Positions 7,667-15,103 of a stretch of DNA of 17,328 nt are shown in pieces; the stretch's first letter is position 1; each line of letters starts with the position of its first letter. This DNA comes from Peptococcaceae bacterium (GTDB taxonomy: Bacteria; Bacillota; Desulfitobacteriia; Desulfitobacteriales; Syntrophobotulaceae). The translations under genes were made by a program, and so were the position numbers. Under the pieces are notes generated by a model. The model was not told where the DNA came from. It saw only the letters and a list, made by a program, of their open reading frames with translations, and did not search any database. The stretch spans positions 1 through 17,328 of the forward strand of contig JAAYII010000223.1 in assembly GCA_012523535.1 (NCBI GenBank). The letters are read 5' to 3'.

Positions 7667-7741
7667 TTGCTTGGTTGAATTCAATTTAAAAAATCTAAAG
7701 TGATAATAAAAAATAAATAATAAGAAAGCAAGGGATTAGAT

Positions 7742-8344
7742 TTGGAACAGGCAAGATATCAGGAGATTGCCAATGAGATTGCTTACGCTATTGTAATGGG
7801 AGAATATCGTGAAGGAGAGAAAATCCACGGCAGGTCTACTTTGGCCGGGCGTTTTAATGTTTCCCCGGAAACAATCCGCCGGGCAATTGCTATTCTGCAA
7901 AGCGAAGGAGTAGTGGGAGTCAGGCAGGGTATAGGAATTATTGTGAACTCAAAAAGCCAGGCGGAGAAATTTTTAAGATCCTATAATCAAAAGAGCGAGA
8001 TCCAGACCTTAATGGAAGAACTTAAATCCCTGATGAAAAAAAGACGGGAAATAGACCGGGAAATTGATATCATTTTCGAGAGATTATCAAATTATGCCGA
8101 TCGCTATATTACCCGTTGGACCGACGTGGATGAGATTGAGGTTAAACCCGGTTCTCCCGCTGTGGGACGTACCCTGCGAGATCTTAAAGTAAGGGAAACA
8201 ACGGGAGCAACTGTGGTTGCCGTGATTAGAAATGGCAATGAATACTTTTCTCCCCAAGCCGATTATGTTTTGCGCGCTGGAGATATCCTTTTGGTTGTCA
8301 GTTCAAAAGAGAGCAAAAACAAGATTGAGTCTATTCTAAAATAA
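7742..8344 (+). CDS. BusR-like transcription regulator: GntR winged helix plus RCK_C (TrkA_C) domain
   Basis: This 200-residue protein has three parts. Residues 5-70 are a GntR winged helix-turn-helix (STLAGRFNVSPETIRRAI, then a wing near GVRQGIGIIV). Residues about 80-118 form a highly charged coiled coil. Residues about 128-200 are an RCK_C/TrkA_C ligand domain (EVKPGSPAVGRTL, then the ADYVLRAGDILLVVSS end). BusR of streptococci and lactococci has this order; it binds cyclic di-AMP through RCK_C and represses a glycine betaine transporter. By analogy this protein may sense c-di-AMP or another ligand and repress the divergent eam gene. That target is inferred from position and the repeats. 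It starts at TTG with a weak AAGGGA site 7 bases upstream. It lies 30 bases before acpS and may be cotranscribed with it. Confidence 0.88.
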   Translation: MEQARYQEIANEIAYAIVMGEYREGEKIHGRSTLAGRFNVSPETIRRAIAILQSEGVVGVRQGIGIIVNSKSQAEKFLRSYNQKSEIQTLMEELKSLMKKRREIDREIDIIFERLSNYADRYITRWTDVDEIEVKPGSPAVGRTLRDLKVRETTGATVVAVIRNGNEYFSPQADYVLRAGDILLVVSSKESKNKIESILK

Positions 8345-8374
8345 AATCATTTTTTTGATTTAAGGAGAACAGCT

Positions 8375-8731
8375 ATGTTTCCGGGAATCGATATTATCGA
8401 AATAGCGAGATTTACCCGGGCTTGCACCAGGCATCCCCAACTGCTTTCCAGGCTGTTTACGTCTGGGGAACTTAAAGCTATGAGCGATAAAAAATATAAT
8501 TCCTGGGCTGCCAGGTTTGCCGGTAAAGAGGCAGTGCTTAAGGCTTTAGGAACGGGTTTAAATGGGTTGACCTGGCATGATATTGAGATCTTTACCAATG
8601 AGCGCGGTGAACCTGTTGTTTATTTAAGTGAGAGGGCCCAAAAAATTGCCTTAAGCCGTGGAGGCAAAACTGTAAAATTAAGCCTTGCCCATAGCAAGGA
8701 AAATGCCATAGCCATTGCTATCCTGGAATAA
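8375..8731 (+). CDS. acpS: Holo-[acyl-carrier-protein] synthase
   Basis: This 118-residue protein transfers 4'-phosphopantetheine from coenzyme A to a serine of acyl carrier protein, activating fatty acid synthesis in the cytoplasm. The magnesium-binding residues are visible as D6 in GIDIIEI and E52 in FAGKEAVLKALGTG, and the C-terminal LSLAHSKENAIA is typical. Its N-terminus is two or three residues shorter than common homologues (MIxGIGxDI), yet the ATG has a good AAGGAG site 7 bases upstream. Next come nnrD and alr, the classic Firmicute order. A short AAATCA/TGATTT inverted repeat lies just before it (8344-8361) but is too weak to call. Confidence 0.96.
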   Translation: MFPGIDIIEIARFTRACTRHPQLLSRLFTSGELKAMSDKKYNSWAARFAGKEAVLKALGTGLNGLTWHDIEIFTNERGEPVVYLSERAQKIALSRGGKTVKLSLAHSKENAIAIAILE

Positions 8732-8761
8732 ACATTTATGGAAGGTGAACTTGGAGTAAGG

Positions 8762-8767
8762 TATAAT
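8762..8767 (+). promoter_or_regulatory. Possible -10 element before nnrD
   Basis: A consensus TATAAT sits in the acpS-nnrD gap, 66 bases before the nnrD ATG. No good -35 is found 16-18 bases upstream, so this is tentative. Confidence 0.25.
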
Positions 8768-8805
8768 TAATGCTAATGTAATGCTAATGCACATGCTAAT
8801 GCACA
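8768..8805. repeat. Short tandem repeats of TAATGC type
   Basis: Two perfect adjacent copies of TAATGCTAATG (8768-8778, 8779-8789) run into TAATGCACA repeated at 8785-8793 and 8797-8805. The block fills the region between the possible -10 and the nnrD ribosome site. It may be a slippage-prone leader; no function is evident. Confidence 0.75.
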
Positions 8806-8833
8806 AAATATGCTGTTTGAGGGGGATTGCCAA

Positions 8834-10402
8834 ATGCGGGTGGTCAGTGCCGGGCAAATGCGCAGTATTGATGCCAATGCTATAAATAACTTTGGTATAC
8901 CTGGAATTGTACTCATGGAGAATGCTGCCTTAGCCGTAGTTAGAGAAATAAAAAATTTTTTTATGGAACAAGGCAGGAAGTCTTTGCGTGGTCTTAAAGC
9001 TATAATTCTGGTGGGCAAGGGAAATAATGGCGGAGACGGTCTGGCCGTGGCCAGGCATTTAAATGTTTTGGGAATGGAATCAACAGTGTTTTTATTTGCC
9101 AGTCCCAATGAATTAAGTGGAGATGCCAAACTTAATTTTGATCTTTTTCAAAAAATGGACGGGAAAATAGTCTTGGTAGATAATGAAAAACAGATAAGAC
9201 TGTTTAAATTGGCTCTCATCCAATCCCACCTGGCAGTTGATGCTATTTTTGGCATAGGATTCAAAGGGAAAGTTTCGGAACCGGTAGCAGAGTACATAGA
9301 GGATTTAAATAAAGCCGAGCTACCGGTATTCAGTGTGGATATTGCCAGTGGTTTGGAAGCCGATACGGGCAAGGTTAATAATATTGCAGTAAAGGCCACC
9401 GTCACCGTAACCTTTGGCTTGCCCAAATTGGGGCATTACTTGGGAATGGGCCCTATACATACGGGCAAGCTGGTGACGGATCAGATTTCTATTCCGGAAA
9501 GCATTATTAACCAAGAAAAGACCTTTGCTTATTTGTTAACTGATGAAATAATTAAACCTTTAATTCCCGTTCGCCATCCTCAAGGACATAAAGGTACTCA
9601 TGGTCGCGCCGTGCTTATCGGGGGCTCGGTAGGGATGAGCGGGGCAATAGTTCTGGCCGGAAGGGCTGCCTTAAAATGCGGGGTTGGTTTATTGCAGATA
9701 GTTGTCCCTGAAGCGATCGCCGAGACTGTAGATTTAGGAGTTATCGAAGCTACGGTATGGCCGGCTAAGGACTATGAGGTTTTAACTGATAATTCATGGC
9801 CGGTAATAGCCGAAAGGTTGGAAAGAGCCAATAGCTGTGCTATAGGCCCGGGGCTTAAACAGACGGAATCCTTCTTGTCGGTTCTAAAAAGAATATTGCA
9901 AGAAACCGACGTTCCGGTTATTTTGGATGCCGATGCTTTAAACCTTATCTCTAGGGAACCCGAAATTCTAAGCTTAAGAAAAGGAAAAGGCAATGTAATT
10001 ATTACCCCTCACCCGGGGGAAATGGCCAGGCTTTGCGCTTGTTCCGTGGACGAAATCCAGGAAGACAGGCTGAAGATAGCGGTGACCAAAGCCGTGGAAT
10101 GGGGAGTTATTGTGGTTTTGAAAGGGGCAGGTACTATAGTAGCCTCCCCCGACGGTAGGGTATTTTTAAACAATACGGGTAATGCCGGTTTAGGAACAGG
10201 CGGCACAGGGGATGTACTTACCGGTTGTATTGCTTCTTGGGTTGCCCAGGGAGTTCCTCCCTTGGGAGCAGCTTGCATGGGCGTTTATCTACACGGCAAA
10301 GCGGCCGATGTACTGAAACAACAATTTGGTTTATCAGGGTTTACAGCTTCGGAATTAGTGGATTACCTGCCCAAGGTAAGAAGGGAAATAGAACAAAAAT
10401 GA
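8834..10402 (+). CDS. nnrD: Bifunctional NAD(P)H-hydrate epimerase / ADP-dependent NAD(P)H-hydrate dehydratase
   Basis: The 522-residue protein repairs hydrated NADH and NADPH: the N-terminal domain interconverts the R and S hydrates and the C-terminal domain dehydrates the S form using ADP. The epimerase domain (about 1-220) shows GKGNNGGDG at 61-69, VDAIFGIGF at 135-143 and DIASGLEADTG at 169-179. The dehydratase domain (about 235-520, ribokinase-like) shows HKGTHGRAVLIGGS from 252, LDADALN at 364-370, TPHPGEM at 391-397 and the catalytic GTGGTGDVLTG, with D460. The ATG at 8834 is chosen over the in-frame ATG at 8810 because GAGGGGG lies 8 bases ahead and homologues begin MRVVSAGQM. The stop overlaps the alr start by ATGA. 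Confidence 0.96.
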   Translation: MRVVSAGQMRSIDANAINNFGIPGIVLMENAALAVVREIKNFFMEQGRKSLRGLKAIILVGKGNNGGDGLAVARHLNVLGMESTVFLFASPNELSGDAKLNFDLFQKMDGKIVLVDNEKQIRLFKLALIQSHLAVDAIFGIGFKGKVSEPVAEYIEDLNKAELPVFSVDIASGLEADTGKVNNIAVKATVTVTFGLPKLGHYLGMGPIHTGKLVTDQISIPESIINQEKTFAYLLTDEIIKPLIPVRHPQGHKGTHGRAVLIGGSVGMSGAIVLAGRAALKCGVGLLQIVVPEAIAETVDLGVIEATVWPAKDYEVLTDNSWPVIAERLERANSCAIGPGLKQTESFLSVLKRILQETDVPVILDADALNLISREPEILSLRKGKGNVIITPHPGEMARLCACSVDEIQEDRLKIAVTKAVEWGVIVVLKGAGTIVASPDGRVFLNNTGNAGLGTGGTGDVLTGCIASWVAQGVPPLGAACMGVYLHGKAADVLKQQFGLSGFTASELVDYLPKVRREIEQK

Positions 10403-11517
10403 CACAGAATTACCGGCCGGTCTGGGCCGAAGTTGACTTAAGTGCGCTAAAGCATAACCTGAAGATAATTAAAAATTATACTGCCAGTGAAATAATGCCG
10501 ATTGTCAAAGCCAATGCTTATGGCCATGGGGCGGTTGAGGTTGTCAGAGCTTTAAAAAATGAAGGAATAAAAAGGTTCGGAGTGGCTTTTTTGGAAGAAG
10601 CCCTGGAGCTAAGGAGACATTTTCCCGATTTAAATCTGATGATAATCGGGCCGACTTTACCCCAGTATTCGGATATTTTGGTCAAGGAGGATTTAATTCC
10701 GGAAATATGCCAGTATAAACAGGCTGAAGCGCTTTCGGCGGCTGCCGTTAAATTAAAAAAGACTATCAGAATCCATATCAAGATTGATACCGGCATGGGA
10801 AGAATAGGCTTACGTGAAGAGGCTTTAGAAGAAATTAAAAAGATGTTCGGACTGCCGGGTTTATTTTTGGAAGGAATTTATACCCATTTAGCAACGGCGG
10901 ATAGCCCTGATTTAGCTTATGCATATCAACAGCTGGCCAAGTTCGATAACCTTTATCGGCAACTAAAAAAGGAGGGTATTATTATACCGCTCCGTCATGT
11001 TGCCAATTCTTCCGCTATTCTTAGACTTCCGGAAAGCCATTATGAGCTTTGTAGACCGGGGATAATCTTGTATGGCCAATTGCCGGCCTCAGGCTTGGGA
11101 GAAAAAGCGGGATTCAAGCCTGTCATGTCTTTAAAGGCCAAAATCGTTCATCTTAAAACCATAGAAACAGGGGAAAGCGTCAGCTATGGCCGTAGTTTTG
11201 TAGCCACTCGCCCAACTCGGGTGGCAACCTTGCCCTTAGGTTATGCCGACGGGCTCAGAAGAGATCTGTCCAATCGTTGGCAGGTTATAGTTAACGGGAA
11301 AAAAGCGCCGATCATCGGTAAAGTTTGTATGGATCAGACCATGATCGATGTTACAGAGATTGAAGATGTCAAGCTGGGCGATGAGGTCGTTCTTATAGGC
11401 GACGGCCAATATCCGGAAATCAGCGCCGGTCAAATGGCCAAGATGTTGGATACTATCAGTTATGAGATATTATGTGGCATTGGCCAAAGGGTGCCCAGGA
11501 TATATACTAATCCGTAA
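10399..11517 (+). CDS. alr: Alanine racemase
   Basis: This 372-residue fold-type III PLP enzyme interconverts L- and D-alanine for peptidoglycan. The PLP lysine is K37 in VKANAYGHG, and the catalytic tyrosine is Y263 in VSYG. A second conserved tyrosine, Y282 in LGYADG, is 19 residues later as in the Geobacillus enzyme. The reading frame is open much further upstream (to 10225), but that part lies inside nnrD in another frame; homologues start at this ATG. ATGA overlap with nnrD implies translational coupling, which would explain the distant, weak ribosome site. The last 11 bases overlap the convergent GntR gene. The mazEF-type toxin pair often found after alr in Bacillus is absent. Confidence 0.96.
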   Translation: MTQNYRPVWAEVDLSALKHNLKIIKNYTASEIMPIVKANAYGHGAVEVVRALKNEGIKRFGVAFLEEALELRRHFPDLNLMIIGPTLPQYSDILVKEDLIPEICQYKQAEALSAAAVKLKKTIRIHIKIDTGMGRIGLREEALEEIKKMFGLPGLFLEGIYTHLATADSPDLAYAYQQLAKFDNLYRQLKKEGIIIPLRHVANSSAILRLPESHYELCRPGIILYGQLPASGLGEKAGFKPVMSLKAKIVHLKTIETGESVSYGRSFVATRPTRVATLPLGYADGLRRDLSNRWQVIVNGKKAPIIGKVCMDQTMIDVTEIEDVKLGDEVVLIGDGQYPEISAGQMAKMLDTISYEILCGIGQRVPRIYTNP

Positions 11518-12214
11518 AGGATGAGCTGGCGAATAATTTGCAATTGTCTCCTTTGAAATAGGTTATTCCTAAACCTATCGGGTTGTCTTGGGCATTAAAA
11601 AGCCTTTGTTCGACCACCAGCAAGGGCATGGCATTATAGAGCGACAGGTACTTGGAAATTTGCTGATCCGGCATTTGGGCCGAAATTGTAAGTTCTTTTT
11701 TTATGGCAAAAAGTGAAGTGAATTTTGATATCATTTCCGGGAAAGTGCCGTATTTTATTTCTTTTTCTACCACGGGCATCCCTTTGTAATAGACCAGGTA
11801 TTTCTCGTCATAGGCGACCGCTTCACTGCCGCTGTAAAACAATCTTTTAACTAAAATAACTTTCTTATTACTTGACAAATTAAGGCTCATCTGCAATTTG
11901 TTGGTAGGTAAGATTATCTTTACTTCGATAAGTTTGGTATTGTCAATGGTAGTAACACCTGTGGACATTTCATTAAAATAGAGAGTGTACTTTTCAAAAT
12001 CGGGTTCGTTGACGAAACTGCCTTTGCCCGGGATGGAAGTTATATATCCTTCATTGACTAAAATAGCGAGTCCTTTACGGACTGTCATCCTGCTGACGCC
12101 AAAGGTTTCGCAAAGAGAATTTTCAGAGGGAATAGCGTCTCCCGGTTTTAATTCCCCGCTGAAAATTCTTTTTTTTATATCCTCAATAATTTGTTGGTAT
12201 ACCGGTAATTCCAT
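11507..12214 (-). CDS. GntR-family regulator, HutC/UTRA type
   Basis: The protein has 235 residues. Its N-terminal winged helix (about 1-65: PVYQQIIEDIKKRI, then FGVSRMTVRKGLAIL and GKGSFV) is typical of the GntR family, and about 80-230 is a UTRA ligand-binding domain ending in GITYFKGD. Such proteins usually bind sugar phosphates, amino acids or other small effectors and repress neighbouring genes; the effector here is unknown. The start at 12214 is preferred over the in-frame ATG at 12229 because GGGAG lies 5 bases ahead and the protein then begins MELPVYQQI; the upstream ATG has no ribosome site. It is divergent from the metFV-formate gene cluster and converges on alr. Control of the C1 cluster is a plausible inference, supported by the palindrome at 12381. 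Confidence 0.9.
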   Translation of the reverse strand: MELPVYQQIIEDIKKRIFSGELKPGDAIPSENSLCETFGVSRMTVRKGLAILVNEGYITSIPGKGSFVNEPDFEKYTLYFNEMSTGVTTIDNTKLIEVKIILPTNKLQMSLNLSSNKKVILVKRLFYSGSEAVAYDEKYLVYYKGMPVVEKEIKYGTFPEMISKFTSLFAIKKELTISAQMPDQQISKYLSLYNAMPLLVVEQRLFNAQDNPIGLGITYFKGDNCKLFASSSFTD

Positions 12215-12270
12215 TATTTTATCTCCCATGTATTTTCTTGGTTAAATTTTAAATAATTTGGTCTTGAATA

Positions 12271-12300
12271 ATTATAAATTTATTATAAACAAAAATTCAA
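12271..12300 (-). promoter_or_regulatory. Predicted promoter of the GntR/UTRA gene
   Basis: On the minus strand, -35 TTGAAT (complement of 12295-12300) and a consensus -10 TATAAT (complement of 12271-12276) are 18 bases apart. The start would be about 50 bases before the chosen ATG. Confidence 0.5.
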
Positions 12301-12337
12301 AATAAGTAAGCTGGTTATTTTCAATATTTAAAATTCA

Positions 12338-12366
12338 TTGACATCTTTTGTGGTAAAAGGTAATAT
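12338..12366 (+). promoter_or_regulatory. Predicted promoter of the metFV-formate C1 cluster
   Basis: A perfect -35 TTGACA (12338-12343) is followed after 17 bases by -10 TAATAT (12361-12366, 4 of 6). The resulting leader is about 160 bases long. It holds the palindrome at 12381 and a weak CCAAG/CTTGG hairpin (12435-12459). I recognise no riboswitch in it; a tetrahydrofolate riboswitch was looked for and not seen. Confidence 0.5.
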
Positions 12367-12380
12367 ATTAATTACTATCC

Positions 12381-12399
12381 TGTATATACAATAATATAC
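12381..12399. promoter_or_regulatory. Candidate GntR/UTRA operator
   Basis: The perfect 10-bp palindrome TGTATATACA (12381-12390) resembles TreR/HutC-class operator cores. GTATAT at 12382-12387 also pairs with ATATAC at 12394-12399 as a larger inverted repeat. It lies just downstream of the predicted metFV promoter, a position suited to repression by the divergent GntR/UTRA protein. AT-rich context makes chance occurrence possible. Confidence 0.45.
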
Positions 12400-12531
12400 T
12401 TACTTGTTTATGAAAAGTAACTGTTTTATAAAGACCAAGGCAGTAAGTAATTCACTTGGCAGTGTAATTGTTAAATTTTTGGTTAATGGAATATGTTTTT
12501 ATGTAATTGGAGAGAGTGGGTGTAAACAGTA

Positions 12532-14088
12532 ATGGAGCAGAGTTTTCGCAGTCTTAAGCAAGACAAAAATGTTTTCACTGTAACTTGGGAGCTTGTGCCG
12601 GGAAGGGGTTCATGGGAAGAATCTCAAGAGAAAGCCATAAGATTGGCTGAACAGGCCGCCAAAGGGAAGAAAGTCCATGCCGTAAGTTTGACGGACAATC
12701 CTGGCGGCAATGTAGCTATCTCGCCCGAAGTAATCGGAAAAGAAATACAAAAGTTGGGTTTAGAGACGATTATTCACCTTACCTGTAAGGACAAAAACCG
12801 CAGCCAGCTTGAGAGCCAGCTTTATGCGCTGGAACGCTGCGGTTTGAATAATATATTGGTCTTAACCGGGGACTATAATCACGGAGGAATTGGCGGGCGG
12901 CCAAAACCGGTTTTTGATTTGGATTCCACTCAGCTTCTGGATCTGATTCAAAAATTAAACGAGGGTATGGAGTATCAAACTATGAAGGGCAAGTCCCGGC
13001 TTAAACCATGCCACTTTTTTGCCGGGGCGGCGGTTTCCCCCTTTAAAGCAACCGAGGCCGAACAGATGCTCCAATACTATAAACTGAAAAAGAAAATTGA
13101 ACGCGGTGCTCAGTTTATAATTACTCAGGTCGGATATGATGCCAGAAAGTTTGAGGAATTGATTCTCTACGTCAAAAAAATGGGTTGGCAAATTCCTCTG
13201 ATTGGCGGTATTTATATTCTTAATTATGGCGCCGCCAGAGCCATGAACCAAAACAAGGTGCCGGGTTGTGTGGTTACTGCTAAATTGCTCAAGGAATTGG
13301 ATGAGGAGAGGAACAGCCCCGATAAAGGCAAAGAGGCCATGCTCAAGAGGGCGGCCAAACAATATGCTGTTCTTAAGGGTCTCGGCTACAAAGGCGTACA
13401 TTTAGGCGGCATGAATATTACTTACGAGCAGATTGAATATATTGTCTCCTATGGTGAGGAGTTAAGCAAAAATTGGCAGGATTATGTTCGGGAATTTGAT
13501 TATCCCCAAGAAAACGGCTTTTACTTGTTTGGCAGGGATCCCAAAACCGGTCTCAATGATACCACAGTTTCCAACCGAGGAAATCAGTCGAAGAGTAGGC
13601 CGGAACTGAACTATAAATTGTCCAGGTTATTGCATGCGATGTTTTTTGTGCCAAACAAAAATCTTTTTACCCCGATGCGGGCCTTTTCCCGGAGAATAAG
13701 AGGCAGTGTTTTGGAAAAGGGCTTTCATAAGCTGGAGCATTTTACCAAGAGAGTCCTGTATAACTGTCAAGATTGTGGTGATTGCGCTCTTGCAGATATG
13801 GCTTATATCTGTCCCATGGGAGAATGTCCCAAGAATCAACGTAACGGCCCTTGCCAGGGAAGTTACCAAGGGTTTTGCGAAGTATACCCCGGTCAGAAAA
13901 AATGTGCCTGGGTTAGAGCTTATAACCGTTTAAAAAGGTATAGCGAAGAGGGCTGCTTGGCCGACCATTATATTGCTCCCTGCAATTGGGAATTGAAGAA
14001 TACCTCTTCCTGGGTGAACTATTATTTGGGTTTTGACCATTCCGCAGAAAGGCTAGGCCTCAAGCCGGAACAAAAAGATAAAAGCTAG
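12532..14088 (+). CDS. Fused MetF-MetV methylenetetrahydrofolate reductase
   Basis: The 518-residue protein joins two parts that many acetogens encode separately. Residues about 10-320 are a MetF-like TIM barrel with E20 in the WELVPGRG strand (position of the catalytic Glu), LTGDYNHGG at 111-119 and ITQVGYD at 197-203. Residues about 360-510 are a MetV-type domain with eight ordered cysteines: C412, C415, C418, C427, C432, C441, C449 and C458, in a pattern suggesting metal or Fe-S binding. The enzyme reduces 5,10-methylene- to 5-methyltetrahydrofolate in the methyl branch of the Wood-Ljungdahl pathway; the electron donor cannot be told from sequence. The ATG has only a weak GGGTG site, but a stop just upstream in frame (12523) rules out a longer form. 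The gene leads a C1 operon, 18 bases before the formate channel gene. Confidence 0.9.
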   Translation: MEQSFRSLKQDKNVFTVTWELVPGRGSWEESQEKAIRLAEQAAKGKKVHAVSLTDNPGGNVAISPEVIGKEIQKLGLETIIHLTCKDKNRSQLESQLYALERCGLNNILVLTGDYNHGGIGGRPKPVFDLDSTQLLDLIQKLNEGMEYQTMKGKSRLKPCHFFAGAAVSPFKATEAEQMLQYYKLKKKIERGAQFIITQVGYDARKFEELILYVKKMGWQIPLIGGIYILNYGAARAMNQNKVPGCVVTAKLLKELDEERNSPDKGKEAMLKRAAKQYAVLKGLGYKGVHLGGMNITYEQIEYIVSYGEELSKNWQDYVREFDYPQENGFYLFGRDPKTGLNDTTVSNRGNQSKSRPELNYKLSRLLHAMFFVPNKNLFTPMRAFSRRIRGSVLEKGFHKLEHFTKRVLYNCQDCGDCALADMAYICPMGECPKNQRNGPCQGSYQGFCEVYPGQKKCAWVRAYNRLKRYSEEGCLADHYIAPCNWELKNTSSWVNYYLGFDHSAERLGLKPEQKDKS

Positions 14089-14106
14089 ATTTGAGAGGGG
14101 TAAAGG

Positions 14107-14994
14107 ATGGATAGGACAGGGAAAATGTTTTTTGATCCGGCAGAAATTGCTCACAATTATATAGAAAGCGGCAGAAAAAAATTAACATACCCGCTTTATA
14201 AAACTTTGGTACTTAGTATTTTGGCAGGGGCTTTTATAGCTTTTGCCGCTCAAGGCTCCAATGTGGCCGTTCATACTATATCTTCAGCCGGTATCGCCAA
14301 AGCTTTAGCCGGGGCTTTGTTCACCACCGGGCTTATGATGGTGGTAATTACCGGTGCCGAATTGTTCACCGGAAACACCCTTATTGTTGTATCTTGCATG
14401 GCAAAAAAGACAAGAAGGCTTACTATGTTTAAAAACTGGCTTATCGTCTATTTCGGTAATTTCATCGGCTCGCTGATTATTGTGTTATTAATTGTCTATT
14501 CCGGCCAGTTGGACCTTTCCGGCGGCCTATTGGGCGGATTCACACTCAAAGTAGCCGCTCATAAAACCGGCCTAACATTTTCTCAAGCGTTTTTCTTAGG
14601 CATTCTTTGCAACTGGCTGGTGTGCCTGGCGGTTTGGATGGCTTCCGCAGCTAAGGACATTGCCGGGAAATTGCTTGCTATCTTTTTCCCGATTTGGCTG
14701 TTTGTAACTTCCGGCTTCGAACACTCCGTTGCCAATATGTACTATATTCCAGCCGGGATTTTGGCCAAACTCAATCCGGATTGGGTCAGCCAGGCCATTG
14801 CTTTGGGTGTAACTCCGGAAAAAATAGAACAGTTAACCTGGGGAGCATTTATTGTCTATAATGCGATTCCTGTAACTCTCGGCAATATCATTGGCGGCAG
14901 TGTTTTTGTCGGTATGATGTATTGGCTGGGCTTCATTTATAACAGTAAACAGGTTCCGGCGACAGAAGTCGAGGACCAAAGAATGGCCGGATAA
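14107..14994 (+). CDS. Formate/nitrite transporter family channel (FocA/FdhC-like)
   Basis: The 295-residue membrane protein has six hydrophobic segments, roughly at 30-57, 65-95, 108-132, 160-180, 188-215 and 248-275. It carries the family motifs GAELFTGNT at 83-91 (the omega-loop region) and SGFEHSVANMYYIP from 202, in which H206 corresponds to the central pore histidine of FocA. It should be a pentameric channel moving formate, or a related monovalent anion, across the cytoplasmic membrane. Its place between the methylene-THF reductase and formate-THF ligase genes makes formate the likely substrate, for uptake as a C1 source or export as a product. GAGGGG lies 6 bases before the ATG. Confidence 0.93.
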   Translation: MDRTGKMFFDPAEIAHNYIESGRKKLTYPLYKTLVLSILAGAFIAFAAQGSNVAVHTISSAGIAKALAGALFTTGLMMVVITGAELFTGNTLIVVSCMAKKTRRLTMFKNWLIVYFGNFIGSLIIVLLIVYSGQLDLSGGLLGGFTLKVAAHKTGLTFSQAFFLGILCNWLVCLAVWMASAAKDIAGKLLAIFFPIWLFVTSGFEHSVANMYYIPAGILAKLNPDWVSQAIALGVTPEKIEQLTWGAFIVYNAIPVTLGNIIGGSVFVGMMYWLGFIYNSKQVPATEVEDQRMAG

Positions 14995-15103
14995 TGAAGA
15001 AAAAACAGAGATTTATGGGGTAAGGCAAATTGTAAAAATATTAAGAGAATTACAAAAACATAAAGAGTAAACAAGTAAAACAAGTTTAGGAGGTTGACTG
15101 CAA

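Noticed and set aside
10225..10398. 58-residue N-terminal extension of alanine racemase
   Set aside because: It lies inside the nnrD coding region in another frame, resembles no Alr N-terminus, and the ATG at 10399 matches homologues.
12367..12531. Tetrahydrofolate or other riboswitch in the metFV leader
   Set aside because: The leader is AT-rich with only a weak five-pair hairpin, and I could match no conserved riboswitch core.
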